Assembly: GCF_001742225.1 (NCBI RefSeq)
Contig: NZ_CP017075.1
Span: 3,714,346-3,778,345 of the forward strand
Direction of reading: 5' to 3'
DNA: 64,000 nucleotides
Source of the DNA: Novosphingobium resinovorum
GTDB taxonomy: Bacteria > Pseudomonadota > Alphaproteobacteria > Sphingomonadales > Sphingomonadaceae
A program made the translations under genes and the position numbers. The notes beneath the pieces are model-generated. The model was not told the origin of the DNA. It made no database searches and saw only the letters and a program-made list of their open reading frames with translations. This document shows, piece by piece, positions 34,002 through 42,894 of the stretch. Position 1 is the stretch's first letter, and each line of letters starts with the position of its first letter.

Positions 34002-34444
34002 TGCCGCCGATCTTGCCGCTGGGGAAGGGGCGCGCAAGCGGAAAAGCGCCAGGCGACTCAGGTGGCAGTGTCGGCAGAATTTACAGGGCATGACGCACGC
34101 GCTGACACGTGAACCGAAGAAATGGCTGATTTTCGGGAAAAATCAGAACTGGCACAGGTCATGCTTATGAAGTATCGTACCCCGAGAGAAGCAGTCTCGA
34201 TAGAGGCGGGGCCGGACAGTCTCCCGGCCCCGCCTCCCCGGGGTTCCCCATACATCGAAGTATTCGTCGTCCCAGCTTTGATCCGGGACCGGTGGCTGTC
34301 TTTAGCCCGGTGCAGGCCGCGAGGCGCCTTGACGCAGGCGCCGCTGTTCACGGCCAGCGATCCCGGATCAGGTCCGCGATGACGGATGATGAAAAGGCCC
34401 GGGAATCGCTTCCCGAGCCTTCGTAATCCGGTGCTGTCGGCAGA
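34002..34444. other. Intergenic interval with hairpin and repeat (443 bases)
   Basis: No convincing gene. It contains a GC hairpin at 34205-34236 (GGCGGGGCCGG / CCGGCCCCGCC) and repeat family B at 34266-34384. Confidence 0.5.
34266..34384. repeat. Dispersed palindromic repeat, family B (inverted orientation)
   Basis: CGTCGTCCCAGCTTTGATCC ... GATCAGGTCCGCGATGACG arms; contains GGACCGGTGGCTGTCTTTAG, the reverse complement of the core in the 60724 copy. Confidence 0.75.
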
Positions 34445-34774
34445 TCAGCCCTGCGCAGCGATCCCGCTGTCGGTCATGAGCTGGTGCAGTTCGCCGGCCT
34501 CGTACATCTCCATCATGATGTCGCTGCCGCCGAGGAACTCGCCCTTGACGTAGAGCTGGGGGATCGTCGGCCAGTCCGAATAGGACTTGATGCCCTGACG
34601 GATTTCCATGTCCTGCAGCACGTCGACGGTCTCGTAAGCGACGCCGAGGTGTTCGAGGATGGCGATCGCGCGGCTGGAGAAGCCGCACTGCGGGAACAGC
34701 GGGGTGCCCTTCATGAAGAGGACCACGTCGTTGCTCTTTACGATATCGCCGATACGGGCATTGACGTCGGACAT
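34445..34774 (-). CDS. grxD: Monothiol glutaredoxin, Grx4 family
   Basis: A 109-residue CGFS glutaredoxin (PLFPQCGFSSRAIAILEHLG, active Cys about residue 30) with DWPTIPQLYVKGEFLGGSDI for glutathione and Fe-S binding. It delivers [2Fe-2S] clusters and forms a complex with BolA, encoded immediately upstream on the same strand; the two are likely co-transcribed. Confidence 0.96.
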   Translation of the reverse strand: MSDVNARIGDIVKSNDVVLFMKGTPLFPQCGFSSRAIAILEHLGVAYETVDVLQDMEIRQGIKSYSDWPTIPQLYVKGEFLGGSDIMMEMYEAGELHQLMTDSGIAAQG

Positions 34775-34805
34775 TTCAGTAAAACCCTTGAGTAGTATGC
34801 TTGCG

Positions 34806-35039
34806 TCAGTTGGGGACGGCGGTGGTGAGTTGCAAGGCGTGAAGGACGCCGCCCATGCGGCCGCCCAGCGCTTCGTAGACCATCTTGTGCTGCGCGACGC
34901 GGGGGCGGCCTGTGAAGGCGGCCGAGACGACGTGCGCGGCGTAGTGGTCGTTGTCCCCGGCGAGGTCGGTGATCGTGACTTCCGCGTCCGGCAGCGCGGC
35001 GCGGATCATGGTCTCGATTTCGGTAGCGGTCATGCCCAT
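34806..35039 (-). CDS. bolA: BolA family protein
   Basis: A 77-residue BolA/YrbA-type protein: TEIETMIRAALPDAEVTITD, then HYAAHVVSAAFTGRPRVAQH and the KMVYEALGGRMGGVLHALQL helix. Conserved His residues (HYAAHV, QHKMVY) are candidates for Fe-S ligands shared with Grx4. GAGGA lies 7 bases upstream of ATG 35039. It is the partner of GrxD, 31 bases downstream. Confidence 0.95.
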   Translation of the reverse strand: MGMTATEIETMIRAALPDAEVTITDLAGDNDHYAAHVVSAAFTGRPRVAQHKMVYEALGGRMGGVLHALQLTTAVPN

Positions 35040-35049
35040 CGGATAGTCC

Positions 35050-35367
35050 TCAGCCCAGGAAAGCGCGGCGCGCTTCGACCTGCTTGGCGGCCAGTGCGGC
35101 GCGCACTTCCGCTTCGGTGGTATCGACGCCGGCGGCGGTCAGGTCGCCCAGCAGCTTGCGGATGACGTCCTCGTCGCCGGCTTCCTCGAAGTCGGCCTGG
35201 ACGACGGCCTTGGCATAGGCATCGGTTTCGGCCTGCGACAAGTCCATGCGTTCGGCCGCCCACTCACCGACGAGGCGGTTGCGGCGGGCCTGGATGCGGA
35301 ACAGCGTGTCGGCGTCGTGAGCGAACTTCGCTTCTTCGGCGCGCTCGCGGTCCTGGAAACTCGTCAT
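35050..35367 (-). CDS. DUF1476 protein, F1-ATPase zeta-type inhibitor
   Basis: A 105-residue helical protein: SFQDRERAEEAKFAHDADTL, FRIQARRNRLVGEWAAERM, then ADFEEAGDEDVIRKLLGDL. This is the DUF1476 family, whose Paracoccus member is the zeta subunit that inhibits F1FO-ATP synthase in alphaproteobacteria by its N-terminal inhibitory helix. The start fits the conserved N-terminus. It is the first gene of a unit with bolA and grxD (10 bases to bolA). Confidence 0.93.
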   Translation of the reverse strand: MTSFQDRERAEEAKFAHDADTLFRIQARRNRLVGEWAAERMDLSQAETDAYAKAVVQADFEEAGDEDVIRKLLGDLTAAGVDTTEAEVRAALAAKQVEARRAFLG

Positions 35368-35468
35368 CGGACAACCTCGGGTTAAAGCGTTGTCCATGCC
35401 GATAGGGAACGCGGGGCTGCGGGGCAATCCTTGATTCGCAATAGCGACCGATGGATCGAGAGGCGAAG

Positions 35469-35593
35469 AATCCTCCCTGTCGCGAAGCGATGGGGAGGGG
35501 GACCGCCGCCGCAGGCGGGGGTGGAGGGGGAGAAGACCCCTCCGTCAGCCCTGCAGGCTGCCACCTCCCCATTCCTTCGGAACAGGGAGGATT
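35469..35593. repeat. Dispersed palindromic repeat, family C
   Basis: ATCCTCCCTGTCGCGAAGCG at one end and TTCGGAACAGGGAGGAT at the other; inner arms CCCCTCCGTCAGCCCTGCAG and GGCTGCCACCTCCCCATTCC. Near-identical copies at 39528-39622 and 58728-58850. Confidence 0.85.
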
Positions 35594-35599
35594 TTGCGG

Positions 35600-36199
35600 T
35601 CAAGCCGCCAGCACCGGGCTGGCAAGGAACGGCAGCGTTTCGCGTGCCTTGCCTTCGTAGGTCGAGATCGTGTCGCCCTGCGCCATCGTCAGGCCCACTT
35701 CGTCGAGGCCGTTCAGCAGGCAGTGCTTGCGGAACGGATCGATCTCGAACGTGAAGCGATCCTGGAACGGCGTGGTCACCGACTGCGTGTCGAGGTCGAT
35801 GTCGATCGTCTCGTCCTGCGCCACTTCCATCAGGCGATCGATCGCCTCCTGCGGCAGGGCCACGGTGAGGATGCCGTTCTTGAAGGCGTTGCCCGAGAAG
35901 ATGTCCGAGAAGCTCGGCGCGATCACGCAAGTCACGCCCATGTCGAGCAGCGCCCAGGCGGCGTGCTCACGGCTGGAGCCGCAGCCGAAGTTGTCGCCCG
36001 CGATGAGGATCGGCGCGCCGGCCCAGCGCTCGTCGGTGAAGACGTTGCCGTCTTCCAGCTTGATCGATTCGAACGCGCCCTTGCCGAGACCCGTGCGGGT
36101 GATCGTCTTGAGCCAGTGCGCCGGGATGATGACGTCGGTGTCGACGTTCTTGCGGCCGAACGGAATCGCCTTGCCGGCGACGTGGTTGATCGCCTGCAT
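35600..36199 (-). CDS. leuD: 3-isopropylmalate dehydratase small subunit
   Basis: A 199-residue LeuD. The swivel domain motif [20 protein letters not shown] and the N-terminal [20 protein letters not shown] are diagnostic. With LeuC it isomerises 2- to 3-isopropylmalate in leucine biosynthesis. The ATG overlaps the stop of the intervening small ORF by one base (TGATG), so the three genes leuC, ORF60 and leuD form an operon. Confidence 0.97.
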   Translation of the reverse strand: MQAINHVAGKAIPFGRKNVDTDVIIPAHWLKTITRTGLGKGAFESIKLEDGNVFTDERWAGAPILIAGDNFGCGSSREHAAWALLDMGVTCVIAPSFSDIFSGNAFKNGILTVALPQEAIDRLMEVAQDETIDIDLDTQSVTTPFQDRFTFEIDPFRKHCLLNGLDEVGLTMAQGDTISTYEGKARETLPFLASPVLAA

Positions 36200-36381
36200 C
36201 AGTCCGTCTCGCTCGGGAAGTGCGGAGCCGTGTTGGTCTTCGGCGGCTGCGCGTCGGCCTTCTTGCGGTCGCTGCGGCGCTTCACGAAGAGCAGGGCAGC
36301 GGCGATGGCGGCCGAACCGATGGCGGCACCGGCGGCGATGGCGGCGCGGCCTGCGAGCGAGTTGTCGGAATCGTTGGACAT
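36199..36381 (-). CDS. Small membrane protein between leuC and leuD
   Basis: A 60-residue protein with one membrane helix ([20 protein letters not shown], about 13-32) followed by a positively charged KRRSDRKK anchor. Its stop overlaps the leuD start by one base and it lies 19 bases after leuC, so it is co-expressed with the leucine genes. No known domain; the helix is Ala/Gly-rich. Function unknown. Confidence 0.75.
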   Translation of the reverse strand: MSNDSDNSLAGRAAIAAGAAIGSAAIAAALLFVKRRSDRKKADAQPPKTNTAPHFPSETD

Positions 36382-36399
36382 GGGGGAGATCCTATCAGC

Positions 36400-37848
36400 T
36401 TAGGCCGGTTCAGTCATTGGCGCGAGGTCGCGCACGTCGGTCAGCTTGCCGGTGACGGCGGCAGCGGCGGCCATGGCGGGGCTCATCAGGTGGGTGCGCG
36501 CACCCGGACCCTGACGGCCGGTGAAGTTGCGGTTGCTGGTGGAGGCGCAGCGCTCCCCGGCAGGCACCTTGTCGGGGTTCATGGCAAGGCAGGCCGAGCA
36601 GCCCGGCTCGCGCCATTCCAGACCCGCATCGATGATGATCTTGTCGAGACCTTCGGCCTCGGCCTGCGCCTTGACCAGACCCGATCCGGGGACGACGATC
36701 GCCCACTTCACGTTGTCGGCCTTGTGGCGCCCCTTGAGCACTTCGGCGGCGGCCCGGATGTCCTCGATGCGGCTGTTGGTGCAGCTGCCGATGAAGACGT
36801 TCTGCACTTCCACGTCGGTCAGCTTCGTGCCGGGCGTCAGGCCCATGTAGTCGAGGCTGTGCTTGACCGCATCGCGCTTGGAGGCGTCGGCGAAGTCCTC
36901 AGGCGCGGGGACGAAGCCGCCGATGCCGGAGGTGTCCTCGGGGCTGGTGCCCCAGGTCACGGTGGGCTGGATGTCCTCGGCGCGGATGAACACGGACTTG
37001 TCGTAAGTCGCGCCTTCGTCGGTCGCCAGGCTCTTCCACCACGCCACGGCCTTGTCCCAGTCCGCGCCCTTGGGCGCGTAGGGGCGGCCCTTGACGTAGG
37101 CGAAAGTCGTTTCGTCCGGTGCGACCAGACCGGCGCGGGCGCCGCCCTCGATCGACATGTTCGACACGGTCAGGCGGCCTTCGACCGACATCTCGCGGAA
37201 GACGTTGCCGGTGTACTCGATCACGTAGCCGGTGCCGCCGGCAGTGCCGATGACGCCGATGACGTGCAGGATCACGTCCTTCGGGGTGACCCCAGCGCCG
37301 AGCGTGCCCTCGACGCGGACTTCGAAGGTCTTCGACTGCTTGAGCAGCAGCGTCTGGGTAGCCAGCACGTGCTCGACCTCGGACGTGCCGATGCCGAAGG
37401 CCAGTGCGCCCAGGCCGCCGTTGCAGGCGGTGTGGCTGTCGCCGCAGACGATGGTGGCGCCGGGCAGCGAGAAGCCCTGCTCGGGGCCGACGACGTGGAC
37501 GATGCCCTGTTCCGGATCGGCGTCGCCGATGTAGCGGATGCCGAACGAAGGCGCGTTCTTCTCCAGCATGTCGAGCTGCTGGGCGCTCTGCGGATCGGCG
37601 ATCGGCACGCGATTGCCGTTCATGTCGCGGCGCGCGGTGGTGGGCAGGTTATGGTCAGGCACCGCGAGCGTAAGATCGGGGCGACGCACCGGGCGACCGG
37701 CGGCGCGAAGGCTCTCGAAAGCCTGCGGGCTCGTCACTTCGTGGACGATGTGCCGGTCGATATAGATGAGGCAGGTGCCGTCGTCCCGTTGGTCGACGAC
37801 GTGGGCGTCCCAGATCTTCTGGTAGAGGGTGCGCGGTGCGGTTGTCAT
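36400..37848 (-). CDS. leuC: 3-isopropylmalate dehydratase large subunit
   Basis: A 482-residue aconitase-family enzyme. The [4Fe-4S] ligands are in [10 protein letters not shown] and in [27 protein letters not shown] and [20 protein letters not shown] are family blocks. The stop is followed by the 60-aa ORF and leuD. A near-perfect palindrome at 37914-37930, 66 bases before the start, may be an operator. Confidence 0.97.
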   Translation of the reverse strand: MTTAPRTLYQKIWDAHVVDQRDDGTCLIYIDRHIVHEVTSPQAFESLRAAGRPVRRPDLTLAVPDHNLPTTARRDMNGNRVPIADPQSAQQLDMLEKNAPSFGIRYIGDADPEQGIVHVVGPEQGFSLPGATIVCGDSHTACNGGLGALAFGIGTSEVEHVLATQTLLLKQSKTFEVRVEGTLGAGVTPKDVILHVIGVIGTAGGTGYVIEYTGNVFREMSVEGRLTVSNMSIEGGARAGLVAPDETTFAYVKGRPYAPKGADWDKAVAWWKSLATDEGATYDKSVFIRAEDIQPTVTWGTSPEDTSGIGGFVPAPEDFADASKRDAVKHSLDYMGLTPGTKLTDVEVQNVFIGSCTNSRIEDIRAAAEVLKGRHKADNVKWAIVVPGSGLVKAQAEAEGLDKIIIDAGLEWREPGCSACLAMNPDKVPAGERCASTSNRNFTGRQGPGARTHLMSPAMAAAAAVTGKLTDVRDLAPMTEPA

Positions 37849-37913
37849 GATCAGGCGCGATTAGGCCCCGCCCTTGCGAAATTCAAGGGGCAGGGCGATT
37901 CGCTGCGCCCTTC

Positions 37914-37930
37914 GAATGAAATTTTCATTC
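37914..37930. promoter_or_regulatory. Palindrome upstream of leuC (possible operator)
   Basis: GAATGAAATTTTCATTC is a near-perfect inverted repeat (one central mismatch), AT-rich in a GC-rich region, located about 66-82 bases upstream of leuC. The binding protein is unknown. Confidence 0.4.
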
Positions 37931-37990
37931 AATCCGAATAGATCTGACGATCGATCGTTGCTGTTGCGAGACGCTCGCACCGCCATGTAA

Positions 37991-38021
37991 AACGCGCCCG
38001 GTCCTTGCGGCCGGGCGCGTT
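37991..38021 (-). terminator. Rho-independent terminator after the 38065 gene
   Basis: An 11-bp perfect stem AACGCGCCCGG / CCGGGCGCGTT with a 9-base loop; on the minus strand it ends in TTTT. Confidence 0.75.
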
Positions 38022-38064
38022 AGGGAGTGTGCGGGCCGGAATTCAGGGTCACCGGCCCGGTCGA

Positions 38065-38328
38065 TCAGTGGTGGCGACGATCGTAACGGTCATGGCGATC
38101 GTAGCGCGAACGATAGCGGCGGTCGTCGTGGTGGCGGCGGTCATTGCGCCAGTAGTGCTTGGAAGCGCGGTGATGCTTCACGTAGCGCGGCGGGGCGTGG
38201 TGGCCGCGGCGCGCATGGTCGCGCTGGTCGTGGTGGTAGGGTGCGGCCTCGGCGACGGCAGGGGCCAGCGAGGCGCCGCCGAGCAGCGCGACGAGAGCGG
38301 GGGCGATGATCTTGGTCAGCTTGTTCAT
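38065..38328 (-). CDS. Small exported His/Arg-rich protein (paralogous signal region to 38431)
   Basis: An 87-residue protein with signal peptide IIAPALVALLGGASLAPAVA (cleavage near AEA) and a ~60-residue mature part that is almost entirely His, Arg, Asp and Tyr. The His-rich tail may bind metal. The leader and APALxAxxxxGAxAPxxAEAAP pattern match the 38431 product, so the two are related by duplication. Own terminator. Confidence 0.72.
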   Translation of the reverse strand: MNKLTKIIAPALVALLGGASLAPAVAEAAPYHHDQRDHARRGHHAPPRYVKHHRASKHYWRNDRRHHDDRRYRSRYDRHDRYDRRHH

Positions 38329-38430
38329 GGGGGGATTCCTGTGTGGGGGGATTGTTCTGCCGGGAGGAAAACCACGGGCTACGGCAAAGGCTGCCGGATT
38401 ATTCCGCGACTTGGGGTTCCCGGTCGCCGA

Positions 38431-38793
38431 TCAGCCGCGGCGGCGGTCGTAATCGTGGCGCTCCATCCGCAGCGAGGCGTAGACCTTGTTCACGCGGTTG
38501 CCGAGGATGCGGGTCTCCTGCGCGGAGAGGCCGCCGCGCGAGTACTGGCCGTAGAGACGCTGGATATCGACGACATCGCGGCGCAGGCCCGAGGCTTCGC
38601 GCTGCGAGATCGTCCGGCGGGCGGCGGCGCGGTCGATATTGGCGCGCAGGCCTTGGATGTCGGAACGAATGTCGTAGTGGCGGGCGGCCTGGACGTGGCG
38701 GTTCGGCGCGGCCTCGGCGATGCCGGGGGCGATGGCGCCGAGGCTGGTGACGGCGATCAGGGCGGGGGCGATGAACTTGGTGAACTGGCGCAT
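38431..38793 (-). CDS. Exported basic helical protein of unknown function
   Basis: A 120-residue protein: signal peptide (FIAPALIAVTSLGAIAPGIA), then a helical mature domain with DIRSDIQGLRANIDRAAARR, TISQREASGLRRDVVDIQRL and ILGNRVNKVYASLRMERHDY. This heptad-like, Arg-rich pattern occurs in small sphingomonad envelope proteins of unknown role. The ATG at 38793 has AAGGAG upstream. Separated by 102 bases from the downstream His-rich gene. Confidence 0.75.
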   Translation of the reverse strand: MRQFTKFIAPALIAVTSLGAIAPGIAEAAPNRHVQAARHYDIRSDIQGLRANIDRAAARRTISQREASGLRRDVVDIQRLYGQYSRGGLSAQETRILGNRVNKVYASLRMERHDYDRRRG

Positions 38794-38934
38794 GGGTCGC
38801 ACTCCTTGCTGGAAACTGTTTTCGGAAGGTCGCTTCCGATGCATTCAGGATTAGGCTTGTGAAACTGAACGCTAGCTAGACGGCCCGTCGCAAGGGTGTG
38901 TGCAATTGTAAGAGAGTGTCGCAGCTTCAGTCGC

Positions 38935-38960
38935 GTCATCTCCGCCTGCGCGGGGATGAC
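38935..38960. repeat. Dispersed palindromic repeat, family A (single hairpin)
   Basis: GTCATCTCCGCCTGCGCGGG GATGAC: a compact palindrome with GTCATC/GATGAC ends, in the promoter region of crtZ. Confidence 0.55.
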
Positions 38961-39007
38961 GGGATTTAGTGTGTGAAGAGAGGCGTTGGCAGTATAAGGG
39001 CAAGGCC

Positions 39008-39523
39008 ATGTCCGCCCTTGCCGCCGTCCTGATCGTCCTTGCCTCCGCTGCCGCGATGGAGTTCGTCGCGTGGTCGAGCCACAAGTACATCATGCATGGT
39101 TTCGGCTGGGCCTGGCACCGCGACCACCACGAGCCGCACGACAGGATGCTGGAGAAGAACGACCTCTATGCCGTGTTCGGGGCGGCAATCAGCATTTCCA
39201 TGTTCGCACTCGGCTCGCCGATGGTGATGGGCGCAAGTGCGTGGTGGCCGGGCACGTGGATTGGTCTCGGCGTGCTGGTCTACGGCGTGATCTACACGCT
39301 GATCCACGACGGCCTGGTCCACCAGCGCTATTTCCGGTGGGTGCCCAAGCGCGGCTATGCCAAGCGGCTGGTGCAGGCCCACAAGCTGCACCATGCGACC
39401 ATCGGCAAGGAAGGCGGCGTCAGCTTCGGCTTCGTCGTCGCGCGCGATCCGGCGGTGCTCAAGCGGGAACTGCGGGCGCAGCGCGAACAGGGCATCGCCG
39501 TGCTGCGCGAGGCGGTGGACTAG
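39008..39523 (+). CDS. crtZ: Beta-carotene hydroxylase CrtZ
   Basis: A 171-residue fatty-acid-hydroxylase-type di-iron membrane enzyme. The His clusters are HKYIMHGFGWAWHRDHHEPH, HDGLVHQR and HKLHH. It adds 3-hydroxyls to carotenoid rings (zeaxanthin, nostoxanthin), in agreement with the yellow pigments of sphingomonads. The ATG at 39008 has AAGG upstream. It stands alone; no other crt gene is in the window. Confidence 0.94.
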   Translation: MSALAAVLIVLASAAAMEFVAWSSHKYIMHGFGWAWHRDHHEPHDRMLEKNDLYAVFGAAISISMFALGSPMVMGASAWWPGTWIGLGVLVYGVIYTLIHDGLVHQRYFRWVPKRGYAKRLVQAHKLHHATIGKEGGVSFGFVVARDPAVLKRELRAQREQGIAVLREAVD

Positions 39524-39527
39524 GTCT

Positions 39528-39622
39528 ATCCTCCCTGTTCCGCAGGAATGGGGAGGTGGCAGCCCGCAGGGCTGACGGAGGGGGCTTGCTTTCCCCCTCC
39601 CCGAGCAAGCGCAGGGAGGATT
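39528..39622. repeat. Dispersed palindromic repeat, family C (short copy)
   Basis: CTATCCTCCCTGTTCCGCAG ... GGAGGTGGCAGCCCGCAGGG ... GCAGGGAGGAT; it lacks part of the middle of the 35469 and 58728 copies and is inverted relative to them. Overlaps the end of the ybaN stop region. Confidence 0.75.
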
Positions 39623-39981
39623 TATTCCGCCCGCGTCCAGATCCACGTCCCGATCGTCGCCAGCACCGCGAGGGGGATCAGCGCCCACATCTCGCCTGCG
39701 GTGAACCATACGATCGCGACGCTCAGGCCCATGGTCGAGATCGCCGCGATCTTGCCCTTGCGGCTGATCGCCCGCCGGTCGCGCCATTCGCGCAAGTGGC
39801 GGCCGTACTTTGGGTGTCGATAGAGCCGCTCCGCCCATTCCGGGTGGCTCTTCGAGAAGCATCCGGCGGCGAGAATCCAGAAGATCGTCGTCGGCAGCAG
39901 CGGCAGGAAGATGCCCAGCGTGCCGATCCCGACGAGGATTACCCCCGCCGTGATCCAGAGATATTTCCTAGCCCTGGGCAT
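39622..39981 (-). CDS. YbaN family (DUF454) inner-membrane protein
   Basis: A 119-residue protein with three membrane helices. DUF454 signatures: LGIFLPLLPTTIFWILAAGC, CFSKSHPEWAERLYRHP and YGRHLREWRDRRAISRKGK. Function unknown. It overlaps the end of sufE by 14 bases, so it is co-transcribed with it. Confidence 0.9.
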   Translation of the reverse strand: MPRARKYLWITAGVILVGIGTLGIFLPLLPTTIFWILAAGCFSKSHPEWAERLYRHPKYGRHLREWRDRRAISRKGKIAAISTMGLSVAIVWFTAGEMWALIPLAVLATIGTWIWTRAE

Positions 39982-40378
39982 ATCGCGCGGCAGTTTCCCG
40001 GATCAGCGCGATCATGTTGGGCACGCCCTGCGTCCGGTTAGACGAGAGCTGGTTGCGCAAGTCGAACGGTTCGAGCGCCGCCGCGATGTCGGTCGCGGCC
40101 ACCGTCGCGGCAGGCTTGTCCTGCACCGCCGAGATCACCAGCGAGACGATGCCCTTGGTGATCGCCGCGTTGCTGTCCGCCAGGAAGTGCAGGGTGCCGT
40201 CCTCGCGCGCCATGGGATAGACCCAGACGCTGGCGGAGCAGCCGCGCACTTTGGTGGCGTCGGTCTTCAGCGCGTCGGGCATATCGTCCAGCTCGCGCCC
40301 CAGTTCGATCAGGAGGCGATAGCGTTCGTCGCCATCGAGGAATTCATACTCTTCGCGGATATCGTCGAGGTCACGCAT
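39968..40378 (-). CDS. sufE: SufE family Fe-S assembly protein
   Basis: A 136-residue SufE: the DIREEYEFLDGDERYRLLIE N-terminal helix, active loop KVRGCSASVWVYP (sulfur-accepting Cys about residue 47) and RNQLSSNRTQGVPNMIALI at the end. It takes sulfane sulfur from SufS. The start is at ATG 40378. Upstream gene of a two-gene unit with ybaN; the rest of suf is not in the window. Confidence 0.95.
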   Translation of the reverse strand: MRDLDDIREEYEFLDGDERYRLLIELGRELDDMPDALKTDATKVRGCSASVWVYPMAREDGTLHFLADSNAAITKGIVSLVISAVQDKPAATVAATDIAAALEPFDLRNQLSSNRTQGVPNMIALIRETAARYAQG

Positions 40379-40514
40379 AGACCCGGCATTTAGAGGCGGG
40401 CGCGGCGAGGGCAAGAGGATATTGCGAACATTTCGCAAAGGCGCGGCGTTGCAAGCAGTGGGTGATGCTGTCAGGGAAGCCGGGCCAGACTGCTGGTGTG
40501 TATCAATACACATC

Positions 40515-40601
40515 CGTCATTCCCGCGCAGGCGGGAACCCATCTCCCGATCCGTCGTGTCGCGGCGGCGTCAGATGGATCCCCGCCTTCGCGGGAATGAC
40601 G
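40515..40601. repeat. Dispersed palindromic repeat, family A (paired arms)
   Basis: GTCATTCCCGCGCAGGCGGG AACCCATCT at one end and GGATCCCCGCCTTCGCGGGA ATGAC at the other, with a ~30-base centre. It lies directly before nadE. Confidence 0.8.
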
Positions 40602-40624
40602 GGAAGAAGGAAGCGGGCCGACGA

Positions 40625-42688
40625 ATGCCTAACACTGCCGACACCAGCCACCCGTTCTTCTCCATGCACGAGCACGGCTTCGTGCGCGTCGCCACCTCGA
40701 CCCCGCGTGTGAAGACCGCCGACGTTGCAGGCAACCGCGACGCGATCCTTGCCGAAGCGCGCCGGGCCCATGCGGCGCATGTGGACCTGCTGGTCTTCCC
40801 CGAACTCAGCCTGTCCTCCTACGCCATCGACGACCTGCACCTGCAGGGCGCGATGATCGAGGCGGTCGAGGCTGCGGTGGCGCAGATCGTCAAGGCCAGC
40901 GCCGACCTTTCGCCGGTGCTGCTGGTCGGCGCCGCGCTGGAGCGCAAGGGGCGGCTCTACAACTGCGCGCTGGTCATCGCGCAGGGCCGCCTGCTCGGCG
41001 TAGTGCCCAAGTCCTACCTGCCCAACTACCGCGAGTTCTACGAGAAGCGCTGGTTCGCGAGCGGCAAGACCGTCCGCAATTCCACGATCACCGTGAACGG
41101 GCAGGAGGTGCCGTTCGGCGTCGATCTCGTCTTCGCCTCCGAGGTGCTGAAAAACTTCCGCTTCTTCGTCGAGATCTGCGAGGACTTCTGGGCGCCGACG
41201 CCGCCGTCCTCGCTGGGCGCGATGGCGGGGGCGACGATCCTCGCCAACCTGTCCGCCTCCAACATCGTCATCGGCAAGTCGGACGAGCGCCACATGCTGT
41301 GCCGGGCCCAGTCGGCGCGCGCGATGGCGGCCTATATCTACTGCGCGGCGGGACACGGCGAAAGCACGACCGATCTCGCATGGGACGGGCAGGGCATCGT
41401 CTACGAACTGGGCGACCTGCTGGCGGAATCGGAGCGTTTCTCGCTCGAGGCCGAACTGTGCGTGGCCGACGTGGACTGCGATCGCATCGTCATGGATCGT
41501 CTGCGGAGCCCCACCTTCAACGATGCCGCCGACGTCGCGGGCAAGCCGGAGGAAACGTTCCGCACCGTACCGTTCCGCCACGCCCCGGCCGGCGGCGACA
41601 TCGGGCTGGTGCGCCCGGTCAGCCGCTTCCCGTTCGTCCCCTCGCGCGCCGACAGGCTGGACGCCGACTGCTACGAGGCGTTCAACATCCAGGTCGACGG
41701 CTTGATGCGGCGGATCGAATCGACCCATGCGAAGTCGATGGTGATCGGCATCTCGGGCGGCCTCGATTCGACCCATGCGCTGATCGTCGCCGCGCGCGCC
41801 TGCGACCGGTTGGGCCTGCCGCGCAGCTTCATCCGGGGCTACACGATGCCCGGCTTCGGGACGAGCGAGGGCACGAAGTCCAACGCCTGGAAGCTGATGG
41901 ACGCCGTTGGCATCGCCGCGCAGGAGATCGATATCCGGCCCGCCGCGACGACGATGCTCCATGACATCGGCCATGCCTTCGCCAACGGCGAGCCGGTCTA
42001 CGACGTGACGTTCGAGAACGTCCAGGCGGGGCTGCGCACCGACTATCTGTTCCGCCTCGCCAGCCAGCACGGCGGCTTCGTTGTGGGCACCGGCGACTTG
42101 TCGGAACTGGCGCTGGGCTGGTGTACTTACGGCGTCGGCGACCAGATGAGCCACTACGCGGTCAACGCGGGCGTGCCCAAGACGCTGATCCAGTACCTGA
42201 TCCGCTGGTGCGCCACGACCGACCAGTTCAGCGCCTCGACCGAGGAGATCCTGCTGGCGATCCTCGCGACGGAGATTTCGCCCGAACTGGTGCCCGCCGG
42301 GGCCGACGGCGCGATCCAGAGCACCGAGGCGAAGATCGGGCCTTACGAACTCAACGACTTCTTCCTCCACCACGTCATGCGCTTCGGGCAGAAGCCGTCG
42401 AAGGTCGCGTTCCTCGCCTGGCACGCCTGGCGCGACACGGCGGCGGGGGCATGGCCGCACGCCTTCCCGGAAGCCAAGAAGAACGCCTATGAACTGCCGG
42501 TCATCCGTTCATGGCTGGAGAAGTTCGTGACGCGCTTCTTCGCGTTCAGCCAGTTCAAGCGCTCGGCCATTCCCAATGGCCCGAAAGTGTCCACCGCCGG
42601 AGCCCTCAGCCCCCGGGGCGACTGGCGCGCACCGTCCGACGCCAGCGCAGCGGTATGGCTGGCGGAACTGGAGAAACGGGTGCCGTAA
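40625..42688 (+). CDS. nadE: Glutamine-dependent NAD(+) synthase
   Basis: A 687-residue enzyme with two domains. N-terminal nitrilase-type glutaminase: catalytic Glu60 in [15 protein letters not shown], Lys in [17 protein letters not shown], and the nucleophilic Cys in [13 protein letters not shown]-terminal synthetase with PP-loop SGGLDST at about residue 377 and [20 protein letters not shown]. It amidates nicotinate adenine dinucleotide. ATG 40625 gives the conserved start; the frame extends upstream into the repeat, without sense. Single gene. Confidence 0.96.
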   Translation: MPNTADTSHPFFSMHEHGFVRVATSTPRVKTADVAGNRDAILAEARRAHAAHVDLLVFPELSLSSYAIDDLHLQGAMIEAVEAAVAQIVKASADLSPVLLVGAALERKGRLYNCALVIAQGRLLGVVPKSYLPNYREFYEKRWFASGKTVRNSTITVNGQEVPFGVDLVFASEVLKNFRFFVEICEDFWAPTPPSSLGAMAGATILANLSASNIVIGKSDERHMLCRAQSARAMAAYIYCAAGHGESTTDLAWDGQGIVYELGDLLAESERFSLEAELCVADVDCDRIVMDRLRSPTFNDAADVAGKPEETFRTVPFRHAPAGGDIGLVRPVSRFPFVPSRADRLDADCYEAFNIQVDGLMRRIESTHAKSMVIGISGGLDSTHALIVAARACDRLGLPRSFIRGYTMPGFGTSEGTKSNAWKLMDAVGIAAQEIDIRPAATTMLHDIGHAFANGEPVYDVTFENVQAGLRTDYLFRLASQHGGFVVGTGDLSELALGWCTYGVGDQMSHYAVNAGVPKTLIQYLIRWCATTDQFSASTEEILLAILATEISPELVPAGADGAIQSTEAKIGPYELNDFFLHHVMRFGQKPSKVAFLAWHAWRDTAAGAWPHAFPEAKKNAYELPVIRSWLEKFVTRFFAFSQFKRSAIPNGPKVSTAGALSPRGDWRAPSDASAAVWLAELEKRVP

Positions 42689-42690
42689 CT

Positions 42691-42711
42691 TCCTCCCCGG
42701 AACGGGGAGGA
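42691..42711. repeat. Short hairpin after nadE
   Basis: TCCTCCCC-GGAAC-GGGGAGGA hairpin 3 bases after the nadE stop; the ends resemble repeat family C. No T run. Confidence 0.5.
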
Positions 42712-42725
42712 TGCGCGCCTAACCC

Positions 42726-42840
42726 CGTCATCCCAGCGAAGGCTGGGACCGCTGGCCTGTTACGGCGAGCCAACGTTCAAACGCCCTGCCTAGGGTTGGG
42801 CTTTGCGCGGCCAGCGGTCCCAGCCTTCGCTGGGATGACG
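42726..42840. repeat. Dispersed palindromic repeat, family B
   Basis: GTCATCCCAGCGAAGGCTGG GACCGCTGGC ... mirrored by ...GCCAGCGGTCCCAGCCTTCG CTGGGATGAC around a ~60-base centre. Confidence 0.8.
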
Positions 42841-42894
42841 AGGTTGTGCGTGCAGTCAGCGCACGCGGAAATACCCGCTGGCGAGTGCGGGCCA

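Noticed and set aside
34122..34382. Short plus-strand frame with a start-like region before a GC hairpin
   Set aside because: It runs into dispersed repeat B and has no conserved feature.
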